From Janthinobacterium sp051380875 (lineage in GTDB: Bacteria; Pseudomonadota; Gammaproteobacteria; Burkholderiales; Burkholderiaceae_D), in assembly GCF_051380875.1 (NCBI RefSeq), contig NZ_JBNYXW010000023.1, forward strand, positions 26,899 to 90,898: DNA of 64,000 nt, given 5' to 3'. Position 1 is the stretch's first letter, and each line of letters begins with the position of its first letter. The position numbers were made by a program, and so were the translations under genes. This document shows positions 1 through 7,679 of this stretch, in pieces. Below the pieces are notes generated by a model. That model was not told the DNA's origin and did no database searches. It saw nothing but the letters and a program-made list of their open reading frames with translations.

Positions 1-1910
1 GAGCGGTCGATTTTCAGGGTAGTGATGGGGAATTTCTTTAAATACGCCAGGCTGGAATAGCCGGTGCCGAAATCGTCGAGCGCCAGCGCCAGGCCCATGG
101 CCACCAGCTGGTTCATGATGTCGATCACCTTGTCGGCGCCGCGCATCAACAGGCTTTCCGTGATTTCCAGCATGATCTGCTCGGGCCGCACACCATAGCG
201 CGCCAGCACGGCCGCTATGCGCGCCGGCAACTGTTCATCGAACTGGCGCGCCGACAAGTTGACGGCGATGGCCGGCATCTGCAGGCCCCGGTCTTCCCAG
301 CTGCGGATCTGGCGGCACGCCTCGTCCAGCACCCAGGTGCCCAGCTCCAGGATCAAACTGGTTTCCTCGGCAACGGGAATGAAGACGCCGGGCGAGACCA
401 TGCCGCGCATCGGATGCTTCCAGCGCAGCAAGGCTTCCGCGCCCACGATGCGCCCGCTGGCCAGGCTCACTTTCGGCTGGTAATGCAGCTCCAGCTCCTT
501 GTCGCCCAGCGCCAAGCGCATTTCGCTTTCCAGGCGCAAATGCTCCTTGGCGCGCTGGTTCATGTCTTCGCGGTAAAACAAAAAAGTCGATTCGATCGTC
601 TGCGCCGCCTTGGCCACGGCCACGTCGGCAAAGCGGAACAGGGCCGGCGCTTCCAAACCGTCTTCCGGATACACGGTGATGCCGATGCTGGCGCCCACGT
701 GCAGCGCGTGGGTGTCGATATTGATCGGCGCCTCGAGCAGATGGAGGAGTTTTTGCGCCACATTTGCCGCATGTTCGCGCTTTTCGATATGCAACAGGGC
801 GACGACGAATTTGCTATTGTCGACACGCGCCAGGATGTCGGCGTCGCGCAGGGCGCCACGGAACAGCTGGCCGATGGCGATTACCAGCTGGTCGCCCACT
901 TCGTGCCCCAGGGTATCGCTGATGGAACCGATGCGGCTGATGTCGATGACCATCAAGGCGCCATGCGTGTCCTGCCGCTTCGCTTCGGCCAGGCCCTGGT
1001 CCACCAGCTGGTTCAGCAGGCAGCGGTTGGGCAAGCCCGTCAGGCTGTCGTAGTTGGCCATGCGCTGCATACGCGCCTCGGCATCCTTGTGCACGCTGAT
1101 GTCGGAAAACAGGGAAAACACATGGCTGATCTCGCCAAATTCGTCACGCACGACGCTGATGGTGACGTCTTGCGGGAACAGTTCGCCATTCTTGCGCCTG
1201 CCGATGATTTCGCCGCGCCAGGAACCGTGGCCGCGCATGGCGGCGCGCACCTTGGCGCGAAAATCAGGGTCGTGCACGCCCGAGCGCAGCAGGTCCGGCG
1301 TGCGGCCGATGGCCTCGGCAGGCGAATAACCGGTGATGCGGGAAAACGAACTGTTGACCGAGACGATGCGCTCTTCCGCATCCGTGATCAGGACAGCCTG
1401 CTCACTGTCTTCGATGATGCGTGCGTGCAACTTTACCTTGTCCACGTCGGACAGCGGTTCGCTCATGGCAGACAGGCGCACGGCCATGCCGCAAGCCTTG
1501 CCCGCCTTGTCGTGGATCACGTGGCGGTGCATGCGCAGCCACGTCACCATGCCCGACTTCTTGCGCCGGCGCACATCGGTGGCCACGTCGCCGGGGCCGG
1601 CATGCAGTTCCAGCACGCTCGCTTCCGCGTCGTCTTCCGGGTACAAGAACAGGATGTGCTGGCCCAGCGCTTCCAGTTCGGCATAGCCGAACATCTGTTC
1701 GGCGCCATGGTTCCAGCCAATCAGGAAACCATCGGCATCGATTTCCAGCAAGGCGTCCGCTGGCGCCACGCGCACCACGGGCCGGCTGGCGCCGCGCAGC
1801 CGCTCCAGCTCCTCTTGCAGGCGCGCCAGGGTAGCGACCTGCTGCGGCCCCGCCTGCGCACGGGCTTCCTCGGCTAAGCGCAGGCACAGCGCGATTTTCG
1901 CCTCAAGCAC
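1..1910 (-). CDS. PAS-PAS-GGDEF-EAL cyclic-di-GMP protein, C-terminus cut by window edge
   Basis: A cytoplasmic signalling protein of which 636 residues lie in the window; the 3' end is beyond position 1. A PAS domain covers about residues 45-145 and a second PAS about 150-270. A GGDEF-like domain follows (about 280-445), then an EAL domain from about 455. The GGDEF signature is lost: residues 364-368 read DNSKF, so cyclase activity is unlikely. The EAL domain keeps EAL (E492), NLSARQF, EITES, DDFGTGYSSL and LKIDRS, which cover the metal and substrate ligands, so it is probably a c-di-GMP phosphodiesterase regulated by PAS input. The GTG start at 1910 has GGAG 5 nt upstream; no ATG fits. No signal peptide or membrane segment is visible in the part present. 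Confidence 0.9.
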   Translation of the reverse strand, partial: MLEAKIALCLRLAEEARAQAGPQQVATLARLQEELERLRGASRPVVRVAPADALLEIDADGFLIGWNHGAEQMFGYAELEALGQHILFLYPEDDAEASVLELHAGPGDVATDVRRRKKSGMVTWLRMHRHVIHDKAGKACGMAVRLSAMSEPLSDVDKVKLHARIIEDSEQAVLITDAEERIVSVNSSFSRITGYSPAEAIGRTPDLLRSGVHDPDFRAKVRAAMRGHGSWRGEIIGRRKNGELFPQDVTISVVRDEFGEISHVFSLFSDISVHKDAEARMQRMANYDSLTGLPNRCLLNQLVDQGLAEAKRQDTHGALMVIDISRIGSISDTLGHEVGDQLVIAIGQLFRGALRDADILARVDNSKFVVALLHIEKREHAANVAQKLLHLLEAPINIDTHALHVGASIGITVYPEDGLEAPALFRFADVAVAKAAQTIESTFLFYREDMNQRAKEHLRLESEMRLALGDKELELHYQPKVSLASGRIVGAEALLRWKHPMRGMVSPGVFIPVAEETSLILELGTWVLDEACRQIRSWEDRGLQMPAIAVNLSARQFDEQLPARIAAVLARYGVRPEQIMLEITESLLMRGADKVIDIMNQLVAMGLALALDDFGTGYSSLAYLKKFPITTLKIDR

Positions 1911-2044
1911 GGCAACTCCGCGCAGGAGGCAATTCAGGGGAACAAATCAGGGGCGCTGCGGTCTGTGTAATCATCAAAATCCCACTACGGGGCAGGGAGG
2001 TCGGGCCAGAAATACGATCGATATACTATGAATATGGTAACTTA

Positions 2045-2070
2045 AAAATGTTGACGTATGTCAACATTTT
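2045..2070. promoter_or_regulatory. Perfect 11-bp inverted repeat (terminator of the LysR gene or operator)
   Basis: The arms AAAATGTTGAC and GTCAACATTTT are perfectly complementary around a 4-nt GTAT loop. The site lies 40 bp past the LysR stop and 134 bp before the EAL gene start, both on the minus strand. Read on the minus strand it ends in a short T-run, so it could terminate the LysR transcript. Its AT-rich stem with a TTGAC-N4-GTCAA core also fits a dimeric repressor operator. Confidence 0.5.
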
Positions 2071-2110
2071 GCAAGCATGACAGAATGACACAAGGCCCTG
2101 CACTCTCCCT

Positions 2111-3034
2111 TCAGGCGCGGCCCGGCAGATGCTCGGCCAGACGGGCAAACACTTGCGCATCGCGCATGCGCGCCAGCCACCAGCGCAATGCGGCGCCATC
2201 CTCGCCCACGCGCCATGCCAGGTAGAACGTTTCCGCCGGTTTCGGCTCTTCCACGGCCTTTTCCACCAGCAGGCCGCGGGCGATGGCGGCGCGCGCACAC
2301 GGCCCCGGCAGGAAGCCAAAGCCCAGTCCCAGTACTTGGTAATCGAACTTGACCTGCATGTTCGGTACGCTCAAAGCATCTTGTCCCAGCAGCAAACCCA
2401 CCGTGCGCGGCGCCATCTGGCGCGCCGAATCGGCCACCACCACGGCGCGGTGCTGCTGCAGGTCGCCACGCGACAACGGTCCGGGCAGCTGCGCCAGCGC
2501 ATGCGTGGGCGCCACGGCAAAGACAAAGTCGAGCACGCCGATCGGCTGCGAAATATAACCGCCACCTGCCGGCCCGTCGCCAGGCGCGCCCACCAGCAAG
2601 TCGACCCGGCGTTCCAGCAGCGCTTCCCAGGTGCCCGACAAGGCATCTTGCGCCAGGCGCAAGCGCGTCTGTTGCGCCACGTCATAAAACGCGCGCACGT
2701 CGTCAGCCAGGGCCACGGCGGAAAACATGGAATCGAGGCCAATCGCCAGTTCCGTTTCCCAACCCGATGCCACGCGGCGCACGCGGTGCTCGAGGTCTTG
2801 CGCCGCCTTCAGCAAATAGCGGCCCTCTTTCAGCAATTCCTGCCCCGCCGCCGTCAGCATGACTTTCGGGCCGTTGCGCAGGAACACCTGCACGCCCAGG
2901 TCGTCTTCCAGCTTGGCCACCGTATAGGAAATGGTCGACGGTACTTTATGCAACTCCTTGCCGGCCGATGAAAAAGATCCGCGGCGGTCGATGGCGTCGA
3001 CAATTTGCAAGGCTTCCAGGCTCAGTCTTAACAT
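2111..3034 (-). CDS. LysR-family transcriptional regulator, YhaJ-like
   Basis: A 307-residue LysR regulator. The N-terminal winged helix (about residues 1-65) contains LSLEALQIVDAIDRRGSF and a VPSTISYTVAKLEDDLG recognition region. The effector-binding domain covers about 90-300 and includes the segment GWETELAIGLDS. These stretches closely resemble E. coli YhaJ (LTLEALRVMDAIDRRGSF, GWETHLTI). It is divergent from a pirin gene, just as yhaJ sits by the pirin gene yhaK in E. coli, which supports the subfamily and suggests it controls the pirin-DoxX pair. No Shine-Dalgarno sequence is clear before the ATG. The inducer is unknown here; YhaJ responds to nitroaromatic derivatives in E. coli, which may not carry over. 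Confidence 0.88.
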   Translation of the reverse strand: MLRLSLEALQIVDAIDRRGSFSSAGKELHKVPSTISYTVAKLEDDLGVQVFLRNGPKVMLTAAGQELLKEGRYLLKAAQDLEHRVRRVASGWETELAIGLDSMFSAVALADDVRAFYDVAQQTRLRLAQDALSGTWEALLERRVDLLVGAPGDGPAGGGYISQPIGVLDFVFAVAPTHALAQLPGPLSRGDLQQHRAVVVADSARQMAPRTVGLLLGQDALSVPNMQVKFDYQVLGLGFGFLPGPCARAAIARGLLVEKAVEEPKPAETFYLAWRVGEDGAALRWWLARMRDAQVFARLAEHLPGRA

Positions 3035-3099
3035 TCGATTTTTTCGATCATAGGTCGCAAGATTTTCCGTTTTTCTTTCTTCCCTGGCCGGCCTATACT
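3035..3099 (+). promoter_or_regulatory. LysR-pirin intergenic control region
   Basis: A T-N11-A motif with TCGA arms (TCGATTTTTTCGA, 3035-3047) abuts the LysR start codon, matching the LysR-type operator form. A good -10 (TATACT, 3094-3099) faces the pirin gene without a recognisable -35, as expected for an activator-dependent promoter. Both are read by eye. Confidence 0.35.
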
Positions 3100-3201
3100 T
3101 TCTTCATCGTACAGCGAAGGGCAGAACAGGCGCCACGGCAACTGCCAGGCAACGGCCCTTCGAAATTATCGCACATTCACCTCATCGAAATGGAGTCCAC
3201 C

Positions 3202-3903
3202 ATGTTACAGATTCGTCATAGCGAAGAACGCGGCGCCGCCAACCACGGCTGGCTCAATTCCCACCACAGCTTTTCCTTCGGCAGCTACCACGATGCCAAT
3301 CACATGGGCTTTGGTCCCTTGCTGGTGATCAATGAAGACCGCGTCACGCCGGGCCAGGGTTTTGGCACGCACGGCCACCGCGACATGGAGATCATCTCGT
3401 ATGTGCTCGACGGCGCGCTCGAACACAAGGACAGCATGGGTACCGGTTCCGTCCTGCACTACGGCGATGTGCAGCGCATGAGCGCCGGCAACGGCGTGCG
3501 CCATAGCGAGTTCAACCATTCCGCCACGGACGGCCTGCATTTCCTGCAGATCTGGATCCAGCCAAACGTGACGGGCATTGCCCCCAGCTATGAAGAGAAG
3601 CACTTCACGCCGGACAGCAAACGCGGCAAATTGCGCCTGATCGCCTCCGGTGACGGCCGCCAGGGTTCCGTGCTGATCCACCAGGACGCGGCCATCTACG
3701 CCAGCATCATGCAGGAAGGCGAGCAGATCGAACATGTGCTGAGCGAAGGCCGCAGCGCTTATGTGCACCTGATCCGCGGCAGCCTGGTAGTCAACGGCGT
3801 GCCGCTGAAAACAGGCGATGCGCTGAAGCTGACGCACGAGGCGGCCGTGACGTTAACGCAGGCGGAAGACGCCGAGTTCCTGCTGTTCGACCTGCCTAAA
3901 TAA
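3202..3903 (+). CDS. Pirin family protein, YhaK-like
   Basis: A 233-residue bicupin. The N-terminal cupin carries GTHGHRDMEII and RHSEF, which supply the His, His, His and Glu ligands expected for the pirin metal site. The second cupin, about residues 130-230, has no evident metal ligands, typical of pirins. Some family members are quercetinases and YhaK is reported as a redox-responsive protein, so the catalytic role here is open. The start at 3202 is preferred because GGAG lies 6 nt before it; an in-frame ATG at 3190 would put that sequence inside the gene. The DoxX gene follows after 34 bp, probably in the same transcript. Confidence 0.9.
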   Translation: MLQIRHSEERGAANHGWLNSHHSFSFGSYHDANHMGFGPLLVINEDRVTPGQGFGTHGHRDMEIISYVLDGALEHKDSMGTGSVLHYGDVQRMSAGNGVRHSEFNHSATDGLHFLQIWIQPNVTGIAPSYEEKHFTPDSKRGKLRLIASGDGRQGSVLIHQDAAIYASIMQEGEQIEHVLSEGRSAYVHLIRGSLVVNGVPLKTGDALKLTHEAAVTLTQAEDAEFLLFDLPK

Positions 3904-3937
3904 TTTAATTGATCAATATAAAGAAAAGGAAATAATC

Positions 3938-4324
3938 ATGGAAAACAAAACTACCCTGCTGCTGCCCATCGGCCGCGCCGCCCTTGGCGTGCTGTTCTTT
4001 GTCTCGGGCTTGCTGAAGATCAGTGGCTTTGCCGGCGTGGCCGGCTACATGTCCAGCATGGGCTTGCCGCTGGCGAACATCTTGCTGGTGGGCGTCATCG
4101 CGCTGGAAGTGGGCGGCGGCTTGCTCTTGATTACAGGCTGGCAGGCGCGCTGGGCGGCGCTGGCACTGGCGCTGTTTTTGATCCCCACCAGCGTCGTCTT
4201 CCACGCCTTCTGGAGCGCCGATGCGGCCCAGTTCCAGAACCAGCTGACCAACTTCCTGAAGAACCTGTCCATCTTCGGCGGCATGCTGTTGCTGGTCGAG
4301 CGCGGTTTTCGCAAGGTCAAATAA
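3938..4324 (+). CDS. DoxX family inner-membrane protein
   Basis: A 128-residue integral membrane protein with four predicted transmembrane helices (about residues 8-28, 45-66, 70-92 and 104-120) and the DoxX-type opening PIGRAALGVLFFVSGLLKISGF. DoxX-like proteins (YqjF, YphA) are often encoded beside pirins and redox enzymes; their biochemical role is poorly defined. An AAGGAA Shine-Dalgarno sequence precedes the ATG. It lies 34 bp after the pirin gene, which suggests co-transcription and a joint role in redox or electrophile stress. No fusion or truncation is seen. Confidence 0.85.
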   Translation: MENKTTLLLPIGRAALGVLFFVSGLLKISGFAGVAGYMSSMGLPLANILLVGVIALEVGGGLLLITGWQARWAALALALFLIPTSVVFHAFWSADAAQFQNQLTNFLKNLSIFGGMLLLVERGFRKVK

Positions 4325-4394
4325 GGCCGAGGGCTGCCTGAGCGAACGGGCCCGTTACGCACGCGGTCCGCCCGGTCGGCAGCCTATCACCGTT

Positions 4395-4439
4395 TTGTCA
4401 TCAAGCTGACATCGCGCGGTCACATACACTGACTATCAT
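4395..4439 (+). promoter_or_regulatory. Pho box and -10 element of phoX
   Basis: Three direct repeats spaced 11 bp apart, TTGTCAT (4395), CTGACAT (4406) and CGGTCAC (4417), are separated by 4-bp spacers, matching the PhoB consensus of CTGTCAT-type heptamers. A -10 hexamer TATCAT (4434-4439) starts 10 bp after the last repeat, the spacing used when PhoB replaces -35 recognition. The position 40 bp before phoX supports phosphate-starvation control. Confidence 0.8.
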
Positions 4440-4481
4440 GCGGTTGCCATTTGATCACGCAACCACAGGACATCGCAGCCC

Positions 4482-6713
4482 ATGAACAAGCTCAACGATC
4501 TGGCCATCAGCGCCACCGATCTGAACGACATTGATAGCAACGCGTCCCAAGACAACCATTTCAACAGCATCCTGAACGCCCGCCTAAGCCGCCGCAACTG
4601 GCTGCGCGGCAGCGCCGTCACGGCCGCTACCGCCGTCATGGGTTCGATGGGCCTGTCCGCTTGCGGCGGCGGCAGCGATGCGGCCGCCGTCACGCCGACA
4701 CCCGAAAAACTGCTGGCCTTCACCGCCGTGCCGAAAAGCCTGGCCGACGTCGTGTCGGTGCCGGCCGGCTACACGGCCACCGCCCTGTATGCGCTGGGCG
4801 ACTCGCTGCGCGCAGCCACGCCAGCCTACAAGAACGACGGCAGCGATACCGATTTCGATAACCGCGCCGGCGACCACCACGACGGCATGGAATACTACGG
4901 TCTATCCGCCGCCGGCGCGCCGCTGGCGTCCGGCGCCGAACGGGGCTTGCTGGCGATGAACCACGAAGCGACCACCGACGAAAAACTGTCCTCGCACTTC
5001 CTGCACGTGAATGGCGGCACCACCTCGCTGCCACGCCCCGCCGCCGAAGTCGACAAGGAAGTGGCCGTCCACGGCCTGAGCGTGGTTGAAGTCAAAAAGA
5101 CGGGCAGCGCCTGGGCCACCGTCAACAATTCCGTTTTCAACCGCCGCGTCACGCCGCTGACGGACATCGAGATTGCGGGCCCAGTACGCGGCAACGCCCT
5201 CGTGGTGACCAAGTATTCGCCAACCGGCACCAAGACGCGCGGCACCATCAACAACTGCGGCACGGGCAAATCACCATGGGGCAGCTACCTCTCCGGCGAA
5301 GAAAACTGGGCCGGCTACTTCACCCGCTCGGCCACCGACAATGCGGCGCGCGGCGACAAGTCCGTGGCTTCGCTGAACCGCTATGGCCGCAGCCAGGGCG
5401 GCGCCTCGCGCCACGGCTGGGAAACGGGCGGCAGCGACGACAAGTACGCACGCTGGAACCTGAGCAAGATTGGCGCATCAAACAACGGCAGCGACGACTA
5501 CCGCAATGAATTGAATGGCATGGGCTACATCGTCGAGATGGACCCGTACGACAAGACCCGCGCCATCAGCAAGCGCACGGCGCTGGGCCGCTACGCGCAC
5601 GAAAGCGCCGCCTTCAGCGTACCGACCGTGGGCCAGCAGCTGGCCGTCTACATGGGCGACGATTCGCGCAACGAATACATCTACAAGTTCGTCACGACCG
5701 CCGTCTGGGCCGCCGCGGACGCCAACCCGGCCGACCGCATGGCCACCGGCGACAAATACCTCGATTCGGGCAAGCTGTACGTGGCCAAGCTGGCCGCCGA
5801 CGGCACGGGCCAGTGGATCGAGCTGGCCATGTCGAACGCGCTGATCCAGGCTTACAGCGCCTACAAGTTCGCCGACCTGGCCGATGTGCTGGTCAATGCC
5901 CGCCTGGCGGCCGACGCCGTGGGCGCGACGAAGATGGACCGTCCGGAATGGTGCTCGGTCAACCCGGCCAATGGCGAGATCTACTACACGCTGACCAATA
6001 ACTCGAACCGCACCGTCAATCCGAGCGGCTCGTCGCAGCTGGCGCCGGACAGCGCCAATCCGCGCGCCTACACGGACATGAAAGGCAGCAGCGCGCAGAA
6101 CGGCAATCCGAACGGCCACATCATCCGCTTCAAGGAAGGCACAGGCGCGGCCGCGGCCACCAGTTTTACCTGGGATGTCTACCTGTTTGGCGCCGAGAGC
6201 GGCGCCGACGCCAGCAAGATCAACCTGTCGAACCTGACGGCCGACCAGGATTTCTCGAGCCCGGACGGCCTGGCCTTCAGCCCCTACACGGGCATCTGCT
6301 GGATCCAGACCGACGATGGCGCGTACACGGATGTGACCAACTGCATGATGCTAGCGGCCATCCCCGGCAAGGTCGGCGACGGCGCCAAGTCCACCCTGAA
6401 CTACGCCACGGCGGCCGGCGGCAACCTGGCGGTCGACACCTTCATCGGCAAGAAACCCACCGCCGACACGCTCAAGCGCTTCCTGGTGGGACCGGTCGGC
6501 TCGGAAATCACGGGCATCAGCGAAACGCCCGATGGCAAGACCATGTTCATCAACATCCAGCATCCGGGCGAAAACACCGCGCTAGCCAATATCGGCGACC
6601 CGTCCAAATACACGAGCCAGTGGCCGGCCAACACCGGTTATGGCGCCGGCAAGCGTCCCCGCTCGGCCACCATCGTGATCACCAAGAACGACGGCGGACG
6701 CATCGGCAGCTGA
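4482..6713 (+). CDS. phoX: PhoX family alkaline phosphatase, Tat-exported (DUF839)
   Basis: A 743-residue PhoX-type phosphomonoesterase that would release phosphate from organic phosphate esters outside the cytoplasm. Residues 36-60 hold a twin-arginine signal (SRRNWLRGS) and a hydrophobic stretch ending in LSACGGG, so it may be a Tat-exported lipoprotein. The body has PhoX-type segments such as SYLSGEENWAGYF, YAHESAAF, SSPDGLAFSP and ITGISETPDGKTMFINIQHPGE, the last resembling the Ca/Fe-binding region. The long N-terminal extension before the RR motif is common in this family. The ATG has only a weak AGGA about 11 nt upstream. The Pho box in front indicates induction under phosphate limitation. 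No phosphate transport gene is adjacent. Confidence 0.93.
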   Translation: MNKLNDLAISATDLNDIDSNASQDNHFNSILNARLSRRNWLRGSAVTAATAVMGSMGLSACGGGSDAAAVTPTPEKLLAFTAVPKSLADVVSVPAGYTATALYALGDSLRAATPAYKNDGSDTDFDNRAGDHHDGMEYYGLSAAGAPLASGAERGLLAMNHEATTDEKLSSHFLHVNGGTTSLPRPAAEVDKEVAVHGLSVVEVKKTGSAWATVNNSVFNRRVTPLTDIEIAGPVRGNALVVTKYSPTGTKTRGTINNCGTGKSPWGSYLSGEENWAGYFTRSATDNAARGDKSVASLNRYGRSQGGASRHGWETGGSDDKYARWNLSKIGASNNGSDDYRNELNGMGYIVEMDPYDKTRAISKRTALGRYAHESAAFSVPTVGQQLAVYMGDDSRNEYIYKFVTTAVWAAADANPADRMATGDKYLDSGKLYVAKLAADGTGQWIELAMSNALIQAYSAYKFADLADVLVNARLAADAVGATKMDRPEWCSVNPANGEIYYTLTNNSNRTVNPSGSSQLAPDSANPRAYTDMKGSSAQNGNPNGHIIRFKEGTGAAAATSFTWDVYLFGAESGADASKINLSNLTADQDFSSPDGLAFSPYTGICWIQTDDGAYTDVTNCMMLAAIPGKVGDGAKSTLNYATAAGGNLAVDTFIGKKPTADTLKRFLVGPVGSEITGISETPDGKTMFINIQHPGENTALANIGDPSKYTSQWPANTGYGAGKRPRSATIVITKNDGGRIGS

Positions 6714-6856
6714 TGACCCGTAGCTGTCGACGCCGCCATTGTGCCTTGCGCGCACTGGCGGCGGCATTCGGCAGATAAAGCCAGCAATTCACCTTGTAAA
6801 AGGAGGAAGTGTCCCTAAGTAAGACTTATCACCAGACATTGCAACGACCGAATGGC

Positions 6857-6885
6857 AACCAGGGAAAACGTTTCCCTGGTTTTTG
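6857..6885 (+). terminator. Intrinsic terminator 1 between phoX and ribA
   Basis: AACCAGGGAAA and TTTCCCTGGTT form a perfect 11-bp stem with a 3-nt loop, followed by TTTT. It could end phoX transcription or be the first hairpin of a ribA leader. Confidence 0.65.
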
Positions 6886-6895
6886 GTATGATGGC

Positions 6896-6939
6896 AAGGC
6901 GCGCCGGCACCGGAGTGGTGTCGCGCGCCTTTTATTTTT
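6896..6939 (+). terminator. Intrinsic terminator 2 just before ribA (possible attenuator)
   Basis: AAGGCGCGC pairs with GCGCGCCTT, with an inner CACC/GGTG extension, and is followed by TTTATTTTT. The T-tract ends only 13 nt before the ribA start codon, so any promoter upstream of it must read through the hairpin. Confidence 0.75.
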
Positions 6940-6952
6940 GATAATTACTTAT

Positions 6953-7618
6953 ATGAGCACAACCATGCAAAGCGGCGCAGACATCCTGGCGACAGGCGAA
7001 TTGGATTACACGACTTCCTGCGCTCTGCCGACGCCGTGGGCCCAGTTCACCTTGCACGCCTTTGTCGAACACGCCACGGGCAAGGAACACCTGGCCATGG
7101 TGCTGGGCGATATTGGCAACGGCGAAGCGGTGCTGGCGCGCGTGCATTCCGAGTGCCTGACGGGCGACGTGCTGTTTTCGCAGCGCTGCGACTGCGGTGC
7201 CCAGCTCGAAGGCGCCCTGAAGCGCATCGCCGAGGAAGGCCGCGGCATCTTGCTGTACTTGCGCCAGGAAGGACGCGGCATCGGCCTGATCAACAAGATC
7301 CGCGCCTACCGCCTGCAGGAAGCGGGCGCCGACACGGTGCAGGCGAACGAGCAGCTGGGCTTCAAGGCCGACGCGCGCAACTACACGCTGTGCAAGCCCA
7401 TGTTTGCGCAATTCGGCGTGCAAAGCCTGCGCTTGATGACCAACAATCCGCGCAAGATCGCGGCCATGGAAGCGCTGGGCATCCCGGTGGCCGAACGGGT
7501 GCCGCTGCTGGTCAACCGCAACGCCTTCAACCAGCACTACCTGAATACCAAGCAAAGCAAGCTGGGCCATATGATGACGCCGGACACGGCGCCGGCGCTG
7601 GAAGACGGCGCCCTGTAA
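6953..7618 (+). CDS. ribA: GTP cyclohydrolase II
   Basis: Catalyses the first step of riboflavin synthesis, converting GTP to 2,5-diamino-6-ribosylamino-pyrimidinone phosphate with release of formate and pyrophosphate. The 221-residue protein has the zinc cysteines C68, C79 and C81 (RVHSEC, RCDC), the LRQEGRGIGL motif (103-112) and NNPRK, all as in E. coli RibA; length is normal for a stand-alone enzyme. The ATG at 6953 gives the usual N-terminus but has no Shine-Dalgarno sequence, and a second ATG lies at 6965. The same frame is open back to a GTG at 6809 right behind AAAGGAGG; that extension would run through two hairpins and is probably leader. No other rib gene is adjacent. Confidence 0.95.
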   Translation: MSTTMQSGADILATGELDYTTSCALPTPWAQFTLHAFVEHATGKEHLAMVLGDIGNGEAVLARVHSECLTGDVLFSQRCDCGAQLEGALKRIAEEGRGILLYLRQEGRGIGLINKIRAYRLQEAGADTVQANEQLGFKADARNYTLCKPMFAQFGVQSLRLMTNNPRKIAAMEALGIPVAERVPLLVNRNAFNQHYLNTKQSKLGHMMTPDTAPALEDGAL

Positions 7619-7679
7619 TCTCCCCGGGCTGCCACGGCGGCCCGCGCCAGCTGCGCTCCTGCTCAAGCACAAAGGATGC

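Noticed and set aside
414..1877. Long open frame on the + strand (487 codons)
   Set aside because: It lies opposite the PAS-GGDEF-EAL gene, whose frame gives clear domain motifs. The + strand frame gives only His/Gln/Ala-rich sequence.
6714..6952. FMN riboswitch before ribA
   Set aside because: The conserved AGGGCGGGG-type core and the other RFN elements are not present; only hairpins with T-tracts are seen.
6809..6952. N-terminal extension of RibA from GTG 6809
   Set aside because: Despite the strong ribosome-binding site it would encode two perfect terminator hairpins and residues unlike RibA. Kept as a possible leader frame in the findings.
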